This document shows positions 43,033-53,100 of a DNA stretch of 64,000 bases, piece after piece. The position numbers were made by a program, and so were the translations under genes. The notes under the pieces are model-generated. The model ran no database searches, was not told the origin of the DNA, and saw nothing but the letters and a program-made list of their open reading frames with translations. The DNA comes from Paraburkholderia panacisoli (lineage in GTDB: Bacteria; Pseudomonadota; Gammaproteobacteria; Burkholderiales; Burkholderiaceae), in contig NZ_VTUZ01000027.1 in the NCBI RefSeq assembly GCF_008369935.1, forward strand, positions 62,001 to 126,000, given 5' to 3'. Within the stretch, counting starts at the first letter, position 1, and every line of letters starts with the position of its first letter.

Positions 43033-43038
43033 TATAAT
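43033..43038 (+). promoter_or_regulatory. -10 box upstream of the O-antigen ligase gene
   Basis: TATAAT at 43033-43038 in the 386-bp divergent gap. A TTGCAA lies too close (13 bp) to be a standard -35. A start near 43045 would precede both possible start codons of the ligase (43057 and 43135). The remainder of the gap holds no gene. Confidence 0.45.
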
Positions 43039-43134
43039 CGCGGTCGCTCTGCCGTCTTGAAAATGTCACCAAATGGTCCGGCTTCCCAGCAACTCCACCA
43101 CCGGAACGGTAGTGTTCATACAAATCGTTGCCCT

Positions 43135-44433
43135 ATGATTTTTGCTTCCAGTCTGGTCTGGCTCACCTCAGCCCTGCTGTTTCTCGCGCCCGCCGTCAAT
43201 CTGATGTGGCGCGGCGGCACCGGCTACTGCTTCTTCGCACTTGTCGCGCTGGCGCTCGGCGCCGCAGTGGTCAACCGCCGCATGCCGGGCTATTTCTCCG
43301 CACTGCGCACCTATCGCTGGTTCACCGTCGGCATGCTGGCCCTCGTCGTGGCGATCGGTGTCCAGCAACTGGTGCTCGGCTTCTGGCTGCCGCGACAGTT
43401 CGACGCATTGTCGCGCTTCATGCTGGCGTTGCCGGTGTTCCTGCTGCTGCGGCAATTGCCGTCGCGCAATTTGCGCATGATCGGCTGGGGTTGCGCGGCC
43501 GGCGCGCTGGCGGTCGGCGTTTGGGCGATCGTCGATCAGCCTCCCGGCGGGTGGACCGATGCGAACCGTCTGAACAATTCCTACACGAATGCGATCCCGT
43601 TCGGCGATACCGCGCTGCTGCTCGCGTTTCTATCGGTCTTCACGCTCGGCTGGGACAATCCACGCGACTGGCGCGTGCTGCTGCCGCGCCTGCTGGCGCT
43701 GGTCTCGGGCGGCTACGCGTCGTATCTGTCGGGCACGCGCGGCGGCTGGCTGGCCGTGCCGGTATTCGTCGTGCTGCTCGGCATGCAGTACCAGTGGTTT
43801 GCGCACAAAAAGCGTCTGCTGATCGCGACGCTGGCGATCGTGGTCGTGGCCGGCGCGCTGCTGTCGACCGAGCGCGTCCACAAGCGCATCTTCGAAGTGT
43901 CGACCGACGTGTCGATGATGCACAAGGGCGAGGACTACACGTCAGTGGGGCTGCGTCTGCAATTGTGGAACGCGTCGCGGCTGATCTTCATGCGGCACCC
44001 CGCGTACGGGATCGGCAAGGGGCATCTGGTCGGCGAGTTGGGCGTGATGGCCAAACGCGGCGAAGTGAAAGCCGAAATCGTCAACGAGCGCGCGCATAGC
44101 GACTTCTTCTCGACGCTCGCCGAGATGGGCGCGATCGGCGTGATCTGCCTGCTGCTCTTCTACCACGGGATCTCGGTGTATTTCTGGCGGCACCGGCGCT
44201 CGACCGATCCGGCCATCCGCGCGGCCGCCTATTCGGGCCTCGCGGTCGCCACCAGCACGGTGATTTTCGGGCTCACCATCGACGTGCTCGTGCCGATCAT
44301 GGTCACCGCGCTGCTCGCGCTGCTGGTCGCGACGCTGCTGGCGGTCGTCGATGCGAGAAAACGCGAACTGCGGGAAATGGCGCAAGCGCCCGCGTCGAAC
44401 GCGACGCGCCGCGCGGCAGGCGTCAAGGTGTGA
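43135..44433 (+). CDS. waaL: O-antigen ligase family protein (WaaL-like)
   Basis: 432 residues from the ATG at 43135; an in-frame ATG at 43057 would add 26 hydrophilic residues. About eleven hydrophobic helices, with the large periplasmic loop of the Wzy_C domain containing S-G-T-R-G-G-W-L and, further on, R-L-Q-L-W, G-I-G-K-G-H-L and N-E-R-A-H-S-D-F-F, which carries the essential histidine. WaaL transfers O-antigen from undecaprenyl diphosphate onto lipid A-core in the periplasm. Wzy polymerases share the fold; the location beside core glycosyltransferases and msbA favours WaaL. Confidence 0.82.
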   Translation: MIFASSLVWLTSALLFLAPAVNLMWRGGTGYCFFALVALALGAAVVNRRMPGYFSALRTYRWFTVGMLALVVAIGVQQLVLGFWLPRQFDALSRFMLALPVFLLLRQLPSRNLRMIGWGCAAGALAVGVWAIVDQPPGGWTDANRLNNSYTNAIPFGDTALLLAFLSVFTLGWDNPRDWRVLLPRLLALVSGGYASYLSGTRGGWLAVPVFVVLLGMQYQWFAHKKRLLIATLAIVVVAGALLSTERVHKRIFEVSTDVSMMHKGEDYTSVGLRLQLWNASRLIFMRHPAYGIGKGHLVGELGVMAKRGEVKAEIVNERAHSDFFSTLAEMGAIGVICLLLFYHGISVYFWRHRRSTDPAIRAAAYSGLAVATSTVIFGLTIDVLVPIMVTALLALLVATLLAVVDARKRELREMAQAPASNATRRAAGVKV

Positions 44434-44581
44434 GGGCGCGCCGGTTTCTTCAGGGCCGGCGCTGACCAGGTTCGGCGCCGGGGTTCGGCGACGTTTCGAA
44501 GGCTACCGGCCTTCCGCCCATCGGCGAGCTCTCGCTTGCCCACTTCGGCCGCGCTGCGGCGCGCGGCGCTCATCGGTCAGT

Positions 44582-45784
44582 TCAACGCGTGAACAGCGCA
44601 TAAAGCGCGGCGACATGCGCATCGACGCTCGGGTCGTACACCAGACTGTCGAGCGGCTTCGCGATGCGCGCGCCGCCGTCGCGCACCCGCTTCAGCGCCT
44701 CCTCGATCGCCCGCTCGAAACTCCCCGCCGACTGCCGCGAAAACTCGATCTTCGCCGGACCGGTCACGGTCTCCGCCGAGCCGACGTTGTCCGCGATCAC
44801 GACGGGCGTGCCGCACATCACCGACTCGACGCCCACCAGCCCGAACGGCTCATACGCGGACGCGACGACCGTGAAGTCGGCGGCCGCGAAAAGCTTCTCC
44901 ATCTCCTTGCTATAGCCCACATAGCGAATCGTCTCGCCGGTTTTCGGCACGGGACGCCCCGCCACGACGAGGCACACCGGCAGCGTGGTCCGTGCAAAGA
45001 ATGCTTCCAGCAGCGGATAGCCTTTGCGTTCGTGGCTGGTCGACGAGAACAGGAAGATCACCCGGTCTTCGGGCAGATCGAGCTGGCGGCGCACCGCCGC
45101 GCGCGCCGCGTCGGCGAGCGGCTGGAAGCGCGCGGTATCGACGGGCGGATAGAGCACGTCGATACGCCCGGCGGGCACGCCGTAAAAACGCTGCAACTCG
45201 CGGCTCATCAACTGCGAATGCGCGACGATCGAGCGCGCGTGCGTGTAGACACGCCGCTCCATGTCGATCTGCCATTCGTCGCTGCGCCGCGCGCTGCGCC
45301 CGGCGGCTTCGAGCGAGCCCTGATGCGTGCCGCCGCACAACGCGACGTCGGCCTGGGTGGAGTGATTGATCGAAAACACGCAGGCGGGCCGGTGCCGTTT
45401 GAGTCGCTGCTTCAGCCGCCAGTCGAACGCCAGATTGCGCAGCTTGCGCGGCACCCAGCGCACGTTCAGCGGCTGCGCGTCGATCCACGCTGCCTCGGGC
45501 AGCGCGCGGTCGATTTCGCGGGCGAAGAGCGTCGGCCGCAAGCCCATCCGATGCAAGCCGGCGATCACGTCGCGCGTGTAGCGTTCGGCGCCGCCGCTAT
45601 TTTTCAGTGCCTGGGCGGTCAGCGCGATGTCGGTGAGTGGGCGGCGGGTCGGCTCGGACAAGGATCGGATCTCGGTGAGTGCTGATGCGGCAAATACGCG
45701 GCGCAAGGCCGCGCGGGCCGGTTTTTGCGTTGGTTTGGCGTAAGCAGCGGCAATTGTAAAGGATGCCCCGGTTGCGGCGCGCAT
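44582..45784 (-). CDS. Glycosyltransferase family 4 (LPS core)
   Basis: 400 residues from the ATG at 45784. An ATG at 45868 is open but would overlap the divergent glycosyltransferase gene. GT-B fold: N-terminal domain with S-G-G-A-E-R-Y-T-R-D-V at about 65 (donor loop), and C-terminal domain with S-A-Y-E-P-F-G-L-V-G-V-E-S-V-M-C-G-T-P-V-V, the E-x7-E retaining motif of GT4. Probably adds a core sugar. Convergent with waaL and divergent from the next GT2 gene. Confidence 0.86.
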   Translation of the reverse strand: MRAATGASFTIAAAYAKPTQKPARAALRRVFAASALTEIRSLSEPTRRPLTDIALTAQALKNSGGAERYTRDVIAGLHRMGLRPTLFAREIDRALPEAAWIDAQPLNVRWVPRKLRNLAFDWRLKQRLKRHRPACVFSINHSTQADVALCGGTHQGSLEAAGRSARRSDEWQIDMERRVYTHARSIVAHSQLMSRELQRFYGVPAGRIDVLYPPVDTARFQPLADAARAAVRRQLDLPEDRVIFLFSSTSHERKGYPLLEAFFARTTLPVCLVVAGRPVPKTGETIRYVGYSKEMEKLFAAADFTVVASAYEPFGLVGVESVMCGTPVVIADNVGSAETVTGPAKIEFSRQSAGSFERAIEEALKRVRDGGARIAKPLDSLVYDPSVDAHVAALYALFTR

Positions 45785-45840
45785 CGCGCAGCCCACGCGC
45801 CACCGATTAGAATCTAGCCCAATCGCACCTGCCCCACTCC

Positions 45841-46866
45841 ATGACCGATAGCCCATCACCCCACTCATCTTCCGCCGCGCCGGCAGCCGAGCGCCCGCTG
45901 GTCACGCTGCTGCTGATCGCGTACAACCAGGCCGAGCAGATCGGCGACGCCGTGCGCAGCGCACTCGCGCAAACCTATCAGCCGCTCGAAATCATCATCT
46001 CCGACGACGCGTCGAGCGACGCCACCTTCGCCGCGATCGAAGCGGCGCTTGCCGGCTACAGCGGCCCGCACCGGGTGATCACGCGGCGCAACGCGACCAA
46101 CCAGGGGATCAGCGCGCACCTGTCACAAATCGCGCAGAGGGCGCAGGGCGAACTGCTGTTCGTCGCCGCGGGCGACGACATGTCGGCGCCCACGCGCTGC
46201 GAACGGGTGGTCGATCTCTGGCTCGCGCGCGAACGCCGTCCCGACCTGATCGCCACCGACCTCGCCGACATGGACGAAGCAGGCAACGTTCACGAACGGC
46301 TGAGCCCGACCGAACTGGATACCTACCGCACCTTCGACGACTGGCTGGCCAACCGCCCCAGGCTGATCGGCGCGGCGCATACGTGGTCGCGGCGCCTGTT
46401 CGAGCGTTTCGGGCCGATGCTGCCGGGCGCCGCCGCCGAGGATCAGATCATGGTGCTGCGCGCGATCCTGTCGGGCGGCGCCGTGAGCCTGCGCGAGCCG
46501 CTGGTGCGCTACCGGCGCGGCGGGCTGTCGCGCAAACGGCGTTACCGCTCGGTGGACGAACTGATCGCGCGGATGCGCCAAAGCAATCGTTACGGGCTGG
46601 CGGAACTCGCGCAATTGCAGCGCGACGCCGAGATCGGCGGCGTGGGCGAGCGCATGCGCGCGGCGATGGCGCCCAAGCTCGCCCGCGAGCAGTTCATTCG
46701 CGCGATGTTCGAGGCCGGCAGTCTTGGGCAGCGCCTTGCTTTGCTGATACACGGCGCCGGCGTGAAGCTCGGGCTGCGCATCCGCATGTTTCTGTATGCG
46801 AGTTGTCCGGCGGTCTACGCGCCGGGGATCTGGCTCAAGCGCGTCGTGCGCAAAGACCGGGGCTGA
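45841..46866 (+). CDS. Glycosyltransferase family 2 (LPS core/O-antigen)
   Basis: 341 residues starting M-T-D-S-P-S-P-H. V-T-L-L-L-I-A-Y-N-Q-A-E-Q-I, Q-P-L-E-I-I-I-S-D-D-A-S-S-D and A-A-G-D-D-M-S are the GT-A donor-site motifs (about 20-120). The C-terminal part has A-E-D-Q-I-M-V-L-R and a hydrophobic segment close to the end, suggesting peripheral membrane contact. The promoter is shared with the divergent GT4 gene (56 bp between them). Sugar specificity not readable. Confidence 0.86.
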   Translation: MTDSPSPHSSSAAPAAERPLVTLLLIAYNQAEQIGDAVRSALAQTYQPLEIIISDDASSDATFAAIEAALAGYSGPHRVITRRNATNQGISAHLSQIAQRAQGELLFVAAGDDMSAPTRCERVVDLWLARERRPDLIATDLADMDEAGNVHERLSPTELDTYRTFDDWLANRPRLIGAAHTWSRRLFERFGPMLPGAAAEDQIMVLRAILSGGAVSLREPLVRYRRGGLSRKRRYRSVDELIARMRQSNRYGLAELAQLQRDAEIGGVGERMRAAMAPKLAREQFIRAMFEAGSLGQRLALLIHGAGVKLGLRIRMFLYASCPAVYAPGIWLKRVVRKDRG

Positions 46867-47022
46867 AGGCGCGCCTCAGTGCGCGCGGTGATGAGCGGCA
46901 AATGCCCGCCGCCGTGGCGCCGTTGGCCCGCCGCCGCCGGACTATGAATAATAAGCCTCGCTCAGCAGCGTGATGAGGCGCGGCGCCCAACCTTGGACCA
47001 GGCGCCGCTCGACCCGGCCGGA

Positions 47023-48816
47023 TCAGGCCGCGTTCTGCTGGAACTGGATGCGATGCAGATGCGCATACAGCCCGTCCTGCTGCAACAGTTCGCGATGGCT
47101 GCCGCTCTCGACGATGCGCCCCGCTTCCATCACGAGAATCCGGTTCGCGCGCTCGATCGTCGACAGGCGGTGCGCGATGACCAGCGTCGTGCGGCCCTTC
47201 ATCAAGGTTTCCAGCGCGGCCTGCACGTGGCGTTCGGACTCGGAATCCAGCGCCGAGGTGGCTTCGTCGAGGATCAGGATCGGCGCGTCCTTGTAGATCG
47301 CGCGCGCGATCGCCAGACGCTGCCGCTGTCCGCCCGACAGCATCATGCCGTTGTCGCCGACCAGCGTGTCGATGCCGTTCGGCATCGTTTCGACGGTGTC
47401 CCACAGATTGGCCGCGCGCAGCGCCGCCTTGACCTTCTCCGGGTCGGCCGTCTGGCCGTACGCAACGTTGTTCGCCACCGTGTCGTTGAACAGCACCACG
47501 TCCTGGCTCACCATCGCGATCTGGCTGCGCAGCGCGTGCAGGTCGTATTCCGGCAGCGCCACGCCGTCGACCAGAATCGCGCCGCCGGTCGGATCGAAAA
47601 AGCGCGGCAGCAGATTCACCAGCGTGGTCTTGCCGCTGCCCGACGGGCCCGCCAGCGCGACCATCTCGCCCGGTGCCACCTTGAACGACACCCGCTCGAG
47701 CGTGTGGCGGTTGTGCGTGGCGCTCGTGCCGTAAGTGAACGACACGTCGCGGAACTGCACTTCGCCGCGCGCGCGCTCGAGCGGCTTGCCGCCGCCTGCC
47801 GGCTCGGACGGCTCGTCGATCAGACCGAAGATCAGCTCGGCCGCGGTCATCCCGCGTTGCAGCGGCTGGTTCACGTCCATCAGGTGCTTGAGCGGCGAGA
47901 TGATCAGCAGCATCGACGTGACGAACGCGACGAAGCCGCCCACCGTGGTCTGATCCGACGACGACTGCACCACCGCGATCGTGATCACGACGGCGAGCGC
48001 GATCGACGCGAGGAACTGCGTCAACGGCTGCGCGAGACCGCCGGAAACCGTCATGCGCATCGCGTAGCCGCGCAGGCGCTTGCTCATCGCCGTGAAGCGG
48101 TCGGTTTCGTACTGCTCGCCGTTGTGCACCTTGACGACCTTGTAGCCGCCCACCGTCTCTTCGACGATGTACGACAGCTCGTTGGTCAACAGCTGATGCT
48201 CGCGGTTCAGACGCCGCAAGCGGCGGTTGATCTTGCCGACCAGCCAGCCGATCCCCGGCAGCAGCACCGCGACGATCAGCGTCAGACGCCAGTTCAGATA
48301 GAACAGGTAGCCGAGCAGGAAGATCACCGTCAGCGAGTCGCGCACCAGCGTCACCATCACGCTCAGCAGCACGTTGAGGATCTGGTTCACTTCGAAGACG
48401 ATCGCGTTGATCACCGTGCTCGCGGTCTCGCGCTGGAAGAACGCGACGCTCGTGTGGATCATGCGGTTGAACATCTTCAGACGCAGTTCGAGCAGGATCT
48501 TGTTCGACACGTACGCGAGCAGATAGCCGGACGCATATTGCGACACGCCGCGCACCAGCGCGAGGCCGATCACCGCGACCGGCACGAACCACTTGGCGTT
48601 GTCGCTGGCGTGCGCGCCGAAACCTTTGTCCAGCAGCGGCTTGAGCAAGGCGGGGATGGCAGCGTCGGTGCCGGCGCTGACGGCCATCGCGGCGATCGCG
48701 CCGACCACCACCCACAGCAGCGGCTTGATATACGGCCACAGGCGCCGGAAGACGACGGCCGGCGACGACGCCTCACCTGAACCGATGGGTTTGCTTAACG
48801 TTGGCTTCGCGCTCAA
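47023..48816 (-). CDS. msbA: MsbA-type lipid A flippase (ABC exporter)
   Basis: 597 residues, a half-transporter with six membrane helices (about 20-320) and an ATPase domain. Walker A is G-P-S-G-S-G-K-T-T, the signature L-S-G-G-Q-R-Q-R, Walker B I-L-I-L-D-E-A-T-S-A-L-D, and the switch His in A-H-R-L-S-T-I. Flips lipid A-core across the inner membrane as a homodimer. The length and the LPS neighbourhood support MsbA over other exporters. Convergent with the preceding GT2 gene. Confidence 0.92.
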   Translation of the reverse strand: MSAKPTLSKPIGSGEASSPAVVFRRLWPYIKPLLWVVVGAIAAMAVSAGTDAAIPALLKPLLDKGFGAHASDNAKWFVPVAVIGLALVRGVSQYASGYLLAYVSNKILLELRLKMFNRMIHTSVAFFQRETASTVINAIVFEVNQILNVLLSVMVTLVRDSLTVIFLLGYLFYLNWRLTLIVAVLLPGIGWLVGKINRRLRRLNREHQLLTNELSYIVEETVGGYKVVKVHNGEQYETDRFTAMSKRLRGYAMRMTVSGGLAQPLTQFLASIALAVVITIAVVQSSSDQTTVGGFVAFVTSMLLIISPLKHLMDVNQPLQRGMTAAELIFGLIDEPSEPAGGGKPLERARGEVQFRDVSFTYGTSATHNRHTLERVSFKVAPGEMVALAGPSGSGKTTLVNLLPRFFDPTGGAILVDGVALPEYDLHALRSQIAMVSQDVVLFNDTVANNVAYGQTADPEKVKAALRAANLWDTVETMPNGIDTLVGDNGMMLSGGQRQRLAIARAIYKDAPILILDEATSALDSESERHVQAALETLMKGRTTLVIAHRLSTIERANRILVMEAGRIVESGSHRELLQQDGLYAHLHRIQFQQNAA

Positions 48817-49162
48817 GGAATCCTCTGGGAATGCGGGACGGCACCCGCGCGACGGGCGGCATGGCCGCCGCGGGGAATATCAAAAAGGAGCATTGTAATC
48901 GGTTGGGGCGCAGCGGCCCGGGCGTGGTGGTCGGGTGCTGGCTTTGTGGGGACTGGCCTGGCGACGAACGACGTGCAGCATGGTCACGTACCGCTGGACG
49001 CGAAGGCCGCCAGGCAAAGCGCGTGGTATCCGTCGCGCCTTTGCCCTATGCTCCGGGGCCCGGCATAGGGCCGGATGAGCCCGGCTGTGTATACTCGCGG
49101 GACCCGCTTGCGCCGCTCGCTTGCGCAACTCGTTTCCGTCACTTCGCCTTCGCAACTCAGGT
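48817..49162. other. Gap between msbA and the WaaE-like gene
   Basis: 346 bp holding the divergent promoters of msbA and the next glycosyltransferase. No gene or strong hairpin was recognised. Confidence 0.35.
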
Positions 49163-49924
49163 ATGCAAGAAACCACCCTCGGCGTCGCCATCATCACTCA
49201 AAACGCGGCGGCGCGGCTGGCCGAATGCCTGCAAGCCGTGGCCTTCGCCGATCAGATCGTCGTGATCGATGGCGGCAGCACCGACGGCACCACCGAGATC
49301 GCCCGCGCGCACGGCGCCCGCGTGATCGAACAAACCGACTGGCCGGGCTTCGGCCCGCAAAAGAACCGCGCGGTGGACGCGCTCAGCACGAGTTGGATTC
49401 TGTCGATCGACGCCGACGAGATCGTCTCGCTGGAACTCGCGTCAGCGATCCGGGCGGCGCTGATGGCGCCCACCGCCGACGTCTACGCGGTGGACCGGCT
49501 GTCGAGTTTCTGCGGCCACTGGATTTATCACAGCGGCTGGTATCCGGACTGGATTCCGCGCCTGTTCAAACGCGGCGCCGCGCGCTTTTCCGACGACCTC
49601 GTGCACGAGCGCCTGGTGTTCGACACGCCCGCCCAGCGCCTGACCGGCAAGCTGATGCACTACTCGTACGAGGACTTCGAAGGCGTGTTGCGCAAGCTCG
49701 ACGCGTATTCGACGGCGGGCGCACAGCAACGTTACGCCGCGGGTCAGCGCGGCAGTTTCGGCAAGGCGCTCGGGCGCGGCGCGTGGGCGTTCGTGCGGAC
49801 CTACCTGCTGCGGCGTGGTTTTCTGGATGGCCGCGCCGGCTTGATGATCGCGGTGTTCAATGCGGAAACGGTGTACTACCGGTTTTTGAAGCTGGCGCGT
49901 TTGGGTGAACAGAAGCGGCGGTAG
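49163..49924 (+). CDS. WaaE-like glycosyltransferase family 2 (LPS core)
   Basis: 253 residues from the ATG at 49163. L-G-V-A-I-I-T-Q-N-A-A-A-R-L, V-V-I-D-G-G-S-T-D-G-T and L-S-I-D-A-D-E at about 79-85 match the WaaE/KdtX beta-1,4-glucosyltransferase group, as do K-N-R-A-V and H-Y-S-Y-E-D-F. This enzyme adds the first glucose branch to heptose I of the core. Convergent with dnaE; 236 bp between them hold no gene. Confidence 0.87.
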   Translation: MQETTLGVAIITQNAAARLAECLQAVAFADQIVVIDGGSTDGTTEIARAHGARVIEQTDWPGFGPQKNRAVDALSTSWILSIDADEIVSLELASAIRAALMAPTADVYAVDRLSSFCGHWIYHSGWYPDWIPRLFKRGAARFSDDLVHERLVFDTPAQRLTGKLMHYSYEDFEGVLRKLDAYSTAGAQQRYAAGQRGSFGKALGRGAWAFVRTYLLRRGFLDGRAGLMIAVFNAETVYYRFLKLARLGEQKRR

Positions 49925-50160
49925 GTGGCGGCCAAAGGCGGTGTGGAACGACGGCGATTTAACTTTGCTTGCCGTCGGTCGACAGGGAGTGACGCCGCGC
50001 CAGGTTCAGCATCGCCGCGTCGCGCGACGCTCGCATTCGAATCCCGTCAGCCGCTTCGCCAATTAAACGCGCGGCCGGCATTCGCCGCCGCCAATTCCGA
50101 CAGGGTCTCGCCCGCGCAAACCGAGCGAACCGCCCGGCCTGCGCAACCAAAACCCGATCC

Positions 50161-53100
50161 TCAATAAACGATCTCGATCGAGCTTCCCGCAAACTCGCCG
50201 CGCAACGCAGCAAGCAGTTCGTCGGTCGGCTTCACGCGCCAGGCGTCGCCCAGACGCATTTCCCCTTGCGCATTCTCGCTGCGATAGACCACCTGCACCG
50301 CCAACCCGTTCGGAATCTGCACCGCCTGACGCTGACGGCCATTGTCGCCGCCATAGCCGCCGCCGTTGCGCCCGCCGCCGCCGTTGCCGCCGCGAGATGA
50401 AGCCGCTGGCGCAGCCGCCGCCTGCGGCTCATCCTTGCCCGCGCTATGCGCTTCGAGCACACGGCGCAACGCCAGCGCGTCCGCATTGCCGTTCATCTGC
50501 ACCTTCACGGCTTCCGCGTAACGGCAGCGTGCGCGGCCGAGGTCCATGACCGTGTCGACAGTAAAGCGGATGCCGCCCGTGAACGCGTCGTTACGCGCCT
50601 GGCCTTGCACGACCAGCAGTTCATCTTCCTTGAACAACTGCTTGTGCGCCTCGAAGGTCTCGTTGAAGACCGTCACTTCGCATTGGCCCGTGCCGTCGTC
50701 GAGCAGCGCGATCAGCATCTTGCCGCGCTGGGTCATCTGCGTGCGCAGCGACGCGATCACCCCTGCGACCAGCTTGTCGCGCCCTTCCTTCAACTCGCCG
50801 ATCTTCTGGCGCACGAAGCGTCGCACTTCGTCCTTGTACGCGTCGAACAGATGGCCCGACAGGTAGAAGCCGAGCGCGGCCTTCTCTTCCTGCAGCTTCT
50901 TTTTTTCCGGCCACTCCGGTTCGTCGATCAGTTCGTGACCTTGCGACGGCGCGTCGCCCATGTCGAACAGACCCGCCTGCAACGCATTGGCGCTCGCCTG
51001 CTCGGCCGCTTCCATCGCGAGCGAGACCGACGCGATCAGTTGCGCGCGATTGGCGTGCAAGGTGTCGAATGCACCCGCGCGGATCAACGCCTCGACCGTG
51101 CGGCGATTGACGATCCGGCGGTCGACGCGGTTGCAGAAATCGAAAATGTCGATGAACGGACCGTCCTCGCGCGCGCGCAGGATTTCTTCGATCGCGTTCT
51201 GGCCGCTGCCCTTGATCGCACCGAGCCCGTAACGGATGGTTTTCGAGCGCTTGCCGTCCGGCTCGGCGACCGGCTCGAAGCGATACGCGGACAGATTCAC
51301 GTCCGGCGGCAGCACCGCCATCTTGTTCGCGAGGCAGTCTTCGAACAGGATCTTGACCTTGTCCGTGTCGTCCATCGCGAGCGACATATTCGCCGCCATG
51401 AATTCCGCCGGATGGTGCGCCTTCAGCCACGCGGTGTAGTACGCGAGCAGCGCATACGCGGCCGCGTGCGACTTGTTGAAGCCGTAGCCGGCGAACTTCT
51501 CCATCAAGTCGAAAATTTCGTCGGCCTTTTCGCCGGTCAGCCCGTTCTTCGCCGCGCCCTGCCGGAACAGTTCGCGATGCTGGGCCATTTCCTCGGCTTT
51601 CTTCTTACCCATCGCGCGGCGCAGCAAGTCGGCGCCGCCCAGCGAGTAGCCGCCGATGATCTGCGCCATCTGCATCACCTGCTCCTGGTAGACCATGATG
51701 CCGTAGGTCTCTTTCAGAACAGGCTCGACGCGCGGATCGGGATACTCGACCACTTCGCGGCCGTGCTTACGCGCGCAGAAACTCGGGATCAGGTCCATCG
51801 GGCCCGGACGGTACAACGCGACCAGCGCGATGATGTCCTCGAAGCGGTCGGGCTGCGCGTCTTTCAGCATGCCCTGCATGCCGCGGCTTTCCAGCTGGAA
51901 CACGGCGACCGTGTTGGCCTTCTTCAGGATCGAGAACGACGCCGGGTCGTCGAGCGGCACCTGGCCGAGCGACCAGTCCTGCTTCGACGGATCGAGACGG
52001 CGGATATAGCGCTCGGCCCAGTCGAGAATCGTCAGCGTGGTCAGACCCAGAAAGTCGAACTTCACGAGCCCGACGGCCTCGACGTCGTCCTTGTCGTACT
52101 GGCTGACGACGCCGCTTTCGTCGCCCTGCGTGTACAGCGGGCAGAAGTCAGTCAGCTTGCCGGGCGCGATCAGCACGCCGCCCGCGTGCATGCCGACGTT
52201 ACGCGTGAGGCCTTCCACACGCTGCGCGAGTTCGAGCAGCTGATGCACTTCGTCTTCGTTGTCGAAGCGCTCCTGCAACAGCGGCTCTTCCTTCATCGCG
52301 TCGGCGATCGTGACGTGCTTGCCCGGCTTGAACGGAATCAGCTTCGCGATGCCGTCGGTGAACATGTAGCCGAGATCGAGCACGCGGCCGATGTCGCGCA
52401 CCGCCGCCTTCGCCGCCATCGTGCCGAAGGTCGCGATCTGCGACACCGCGTCCGCGCCGTACTTCTCCTTCACGTACTGGATCACACGATCGCGGCCGTG
52501 CTGGCAGAAGTCGATGTCGAAGTCGGGCATCGACACCCGCTCCGGATTCAGGAATCGCTCGAACAGCAGGTTGTAGCGCAGCGGATCGAGATCGGTCACG
52601 CCGAGCGCGTAGGCGACCAGCGAACCCGCGCCCGAGCCCCGCCCCGGCCCGACCGGCACGCCGTTGTTCTTGGCCCAGTTGATGAAGTCCGCGACGATCA
52701 GGAAGTAGCCCGGAAAGCCCATCTTGATGATCGTGCCGCACTCGAATTCGAGGCGCTCGTAATAGGTGGCGCGCTGCGCGGCGCGCTCGGCTTCATCCGG
52801 GTACAACTGTTCGAGACGTTTTTCGAGGCCCTCTTTCGACAGCAGCACGAGGTAGTCGTCGAGCGACATACCGTCGGGCGTCGGGAACAGCGGCAGCTTC
52901 GGCTTGCCGAGTTCGAGCGTGAGGTTGCAGCGCTTCGCGATCTCGACCGTATTGGCGAGCGCCGACGGAATATCCGCGAACAGCGCGGCCATCTCCTCTT
53001 GCGTGCGGAAATACTGTTCGGACGTAAAGCGCTTCTGGCGGCGCGGGTTCGCGAGAATGTCGCCTTCGGAAATACACACGCGCGCTTCGTGCGCGGTGAA

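Noticed and set aside
50036..50061. tRNA-like 3' end (TTCGAATCC followed by a CCA)
   Set aside because: The T-stem does not pair, and no anticodon arm or matching 5' acceptor strand lies upstream. Could be chance or an old att remnant, but not a tRNA gene.
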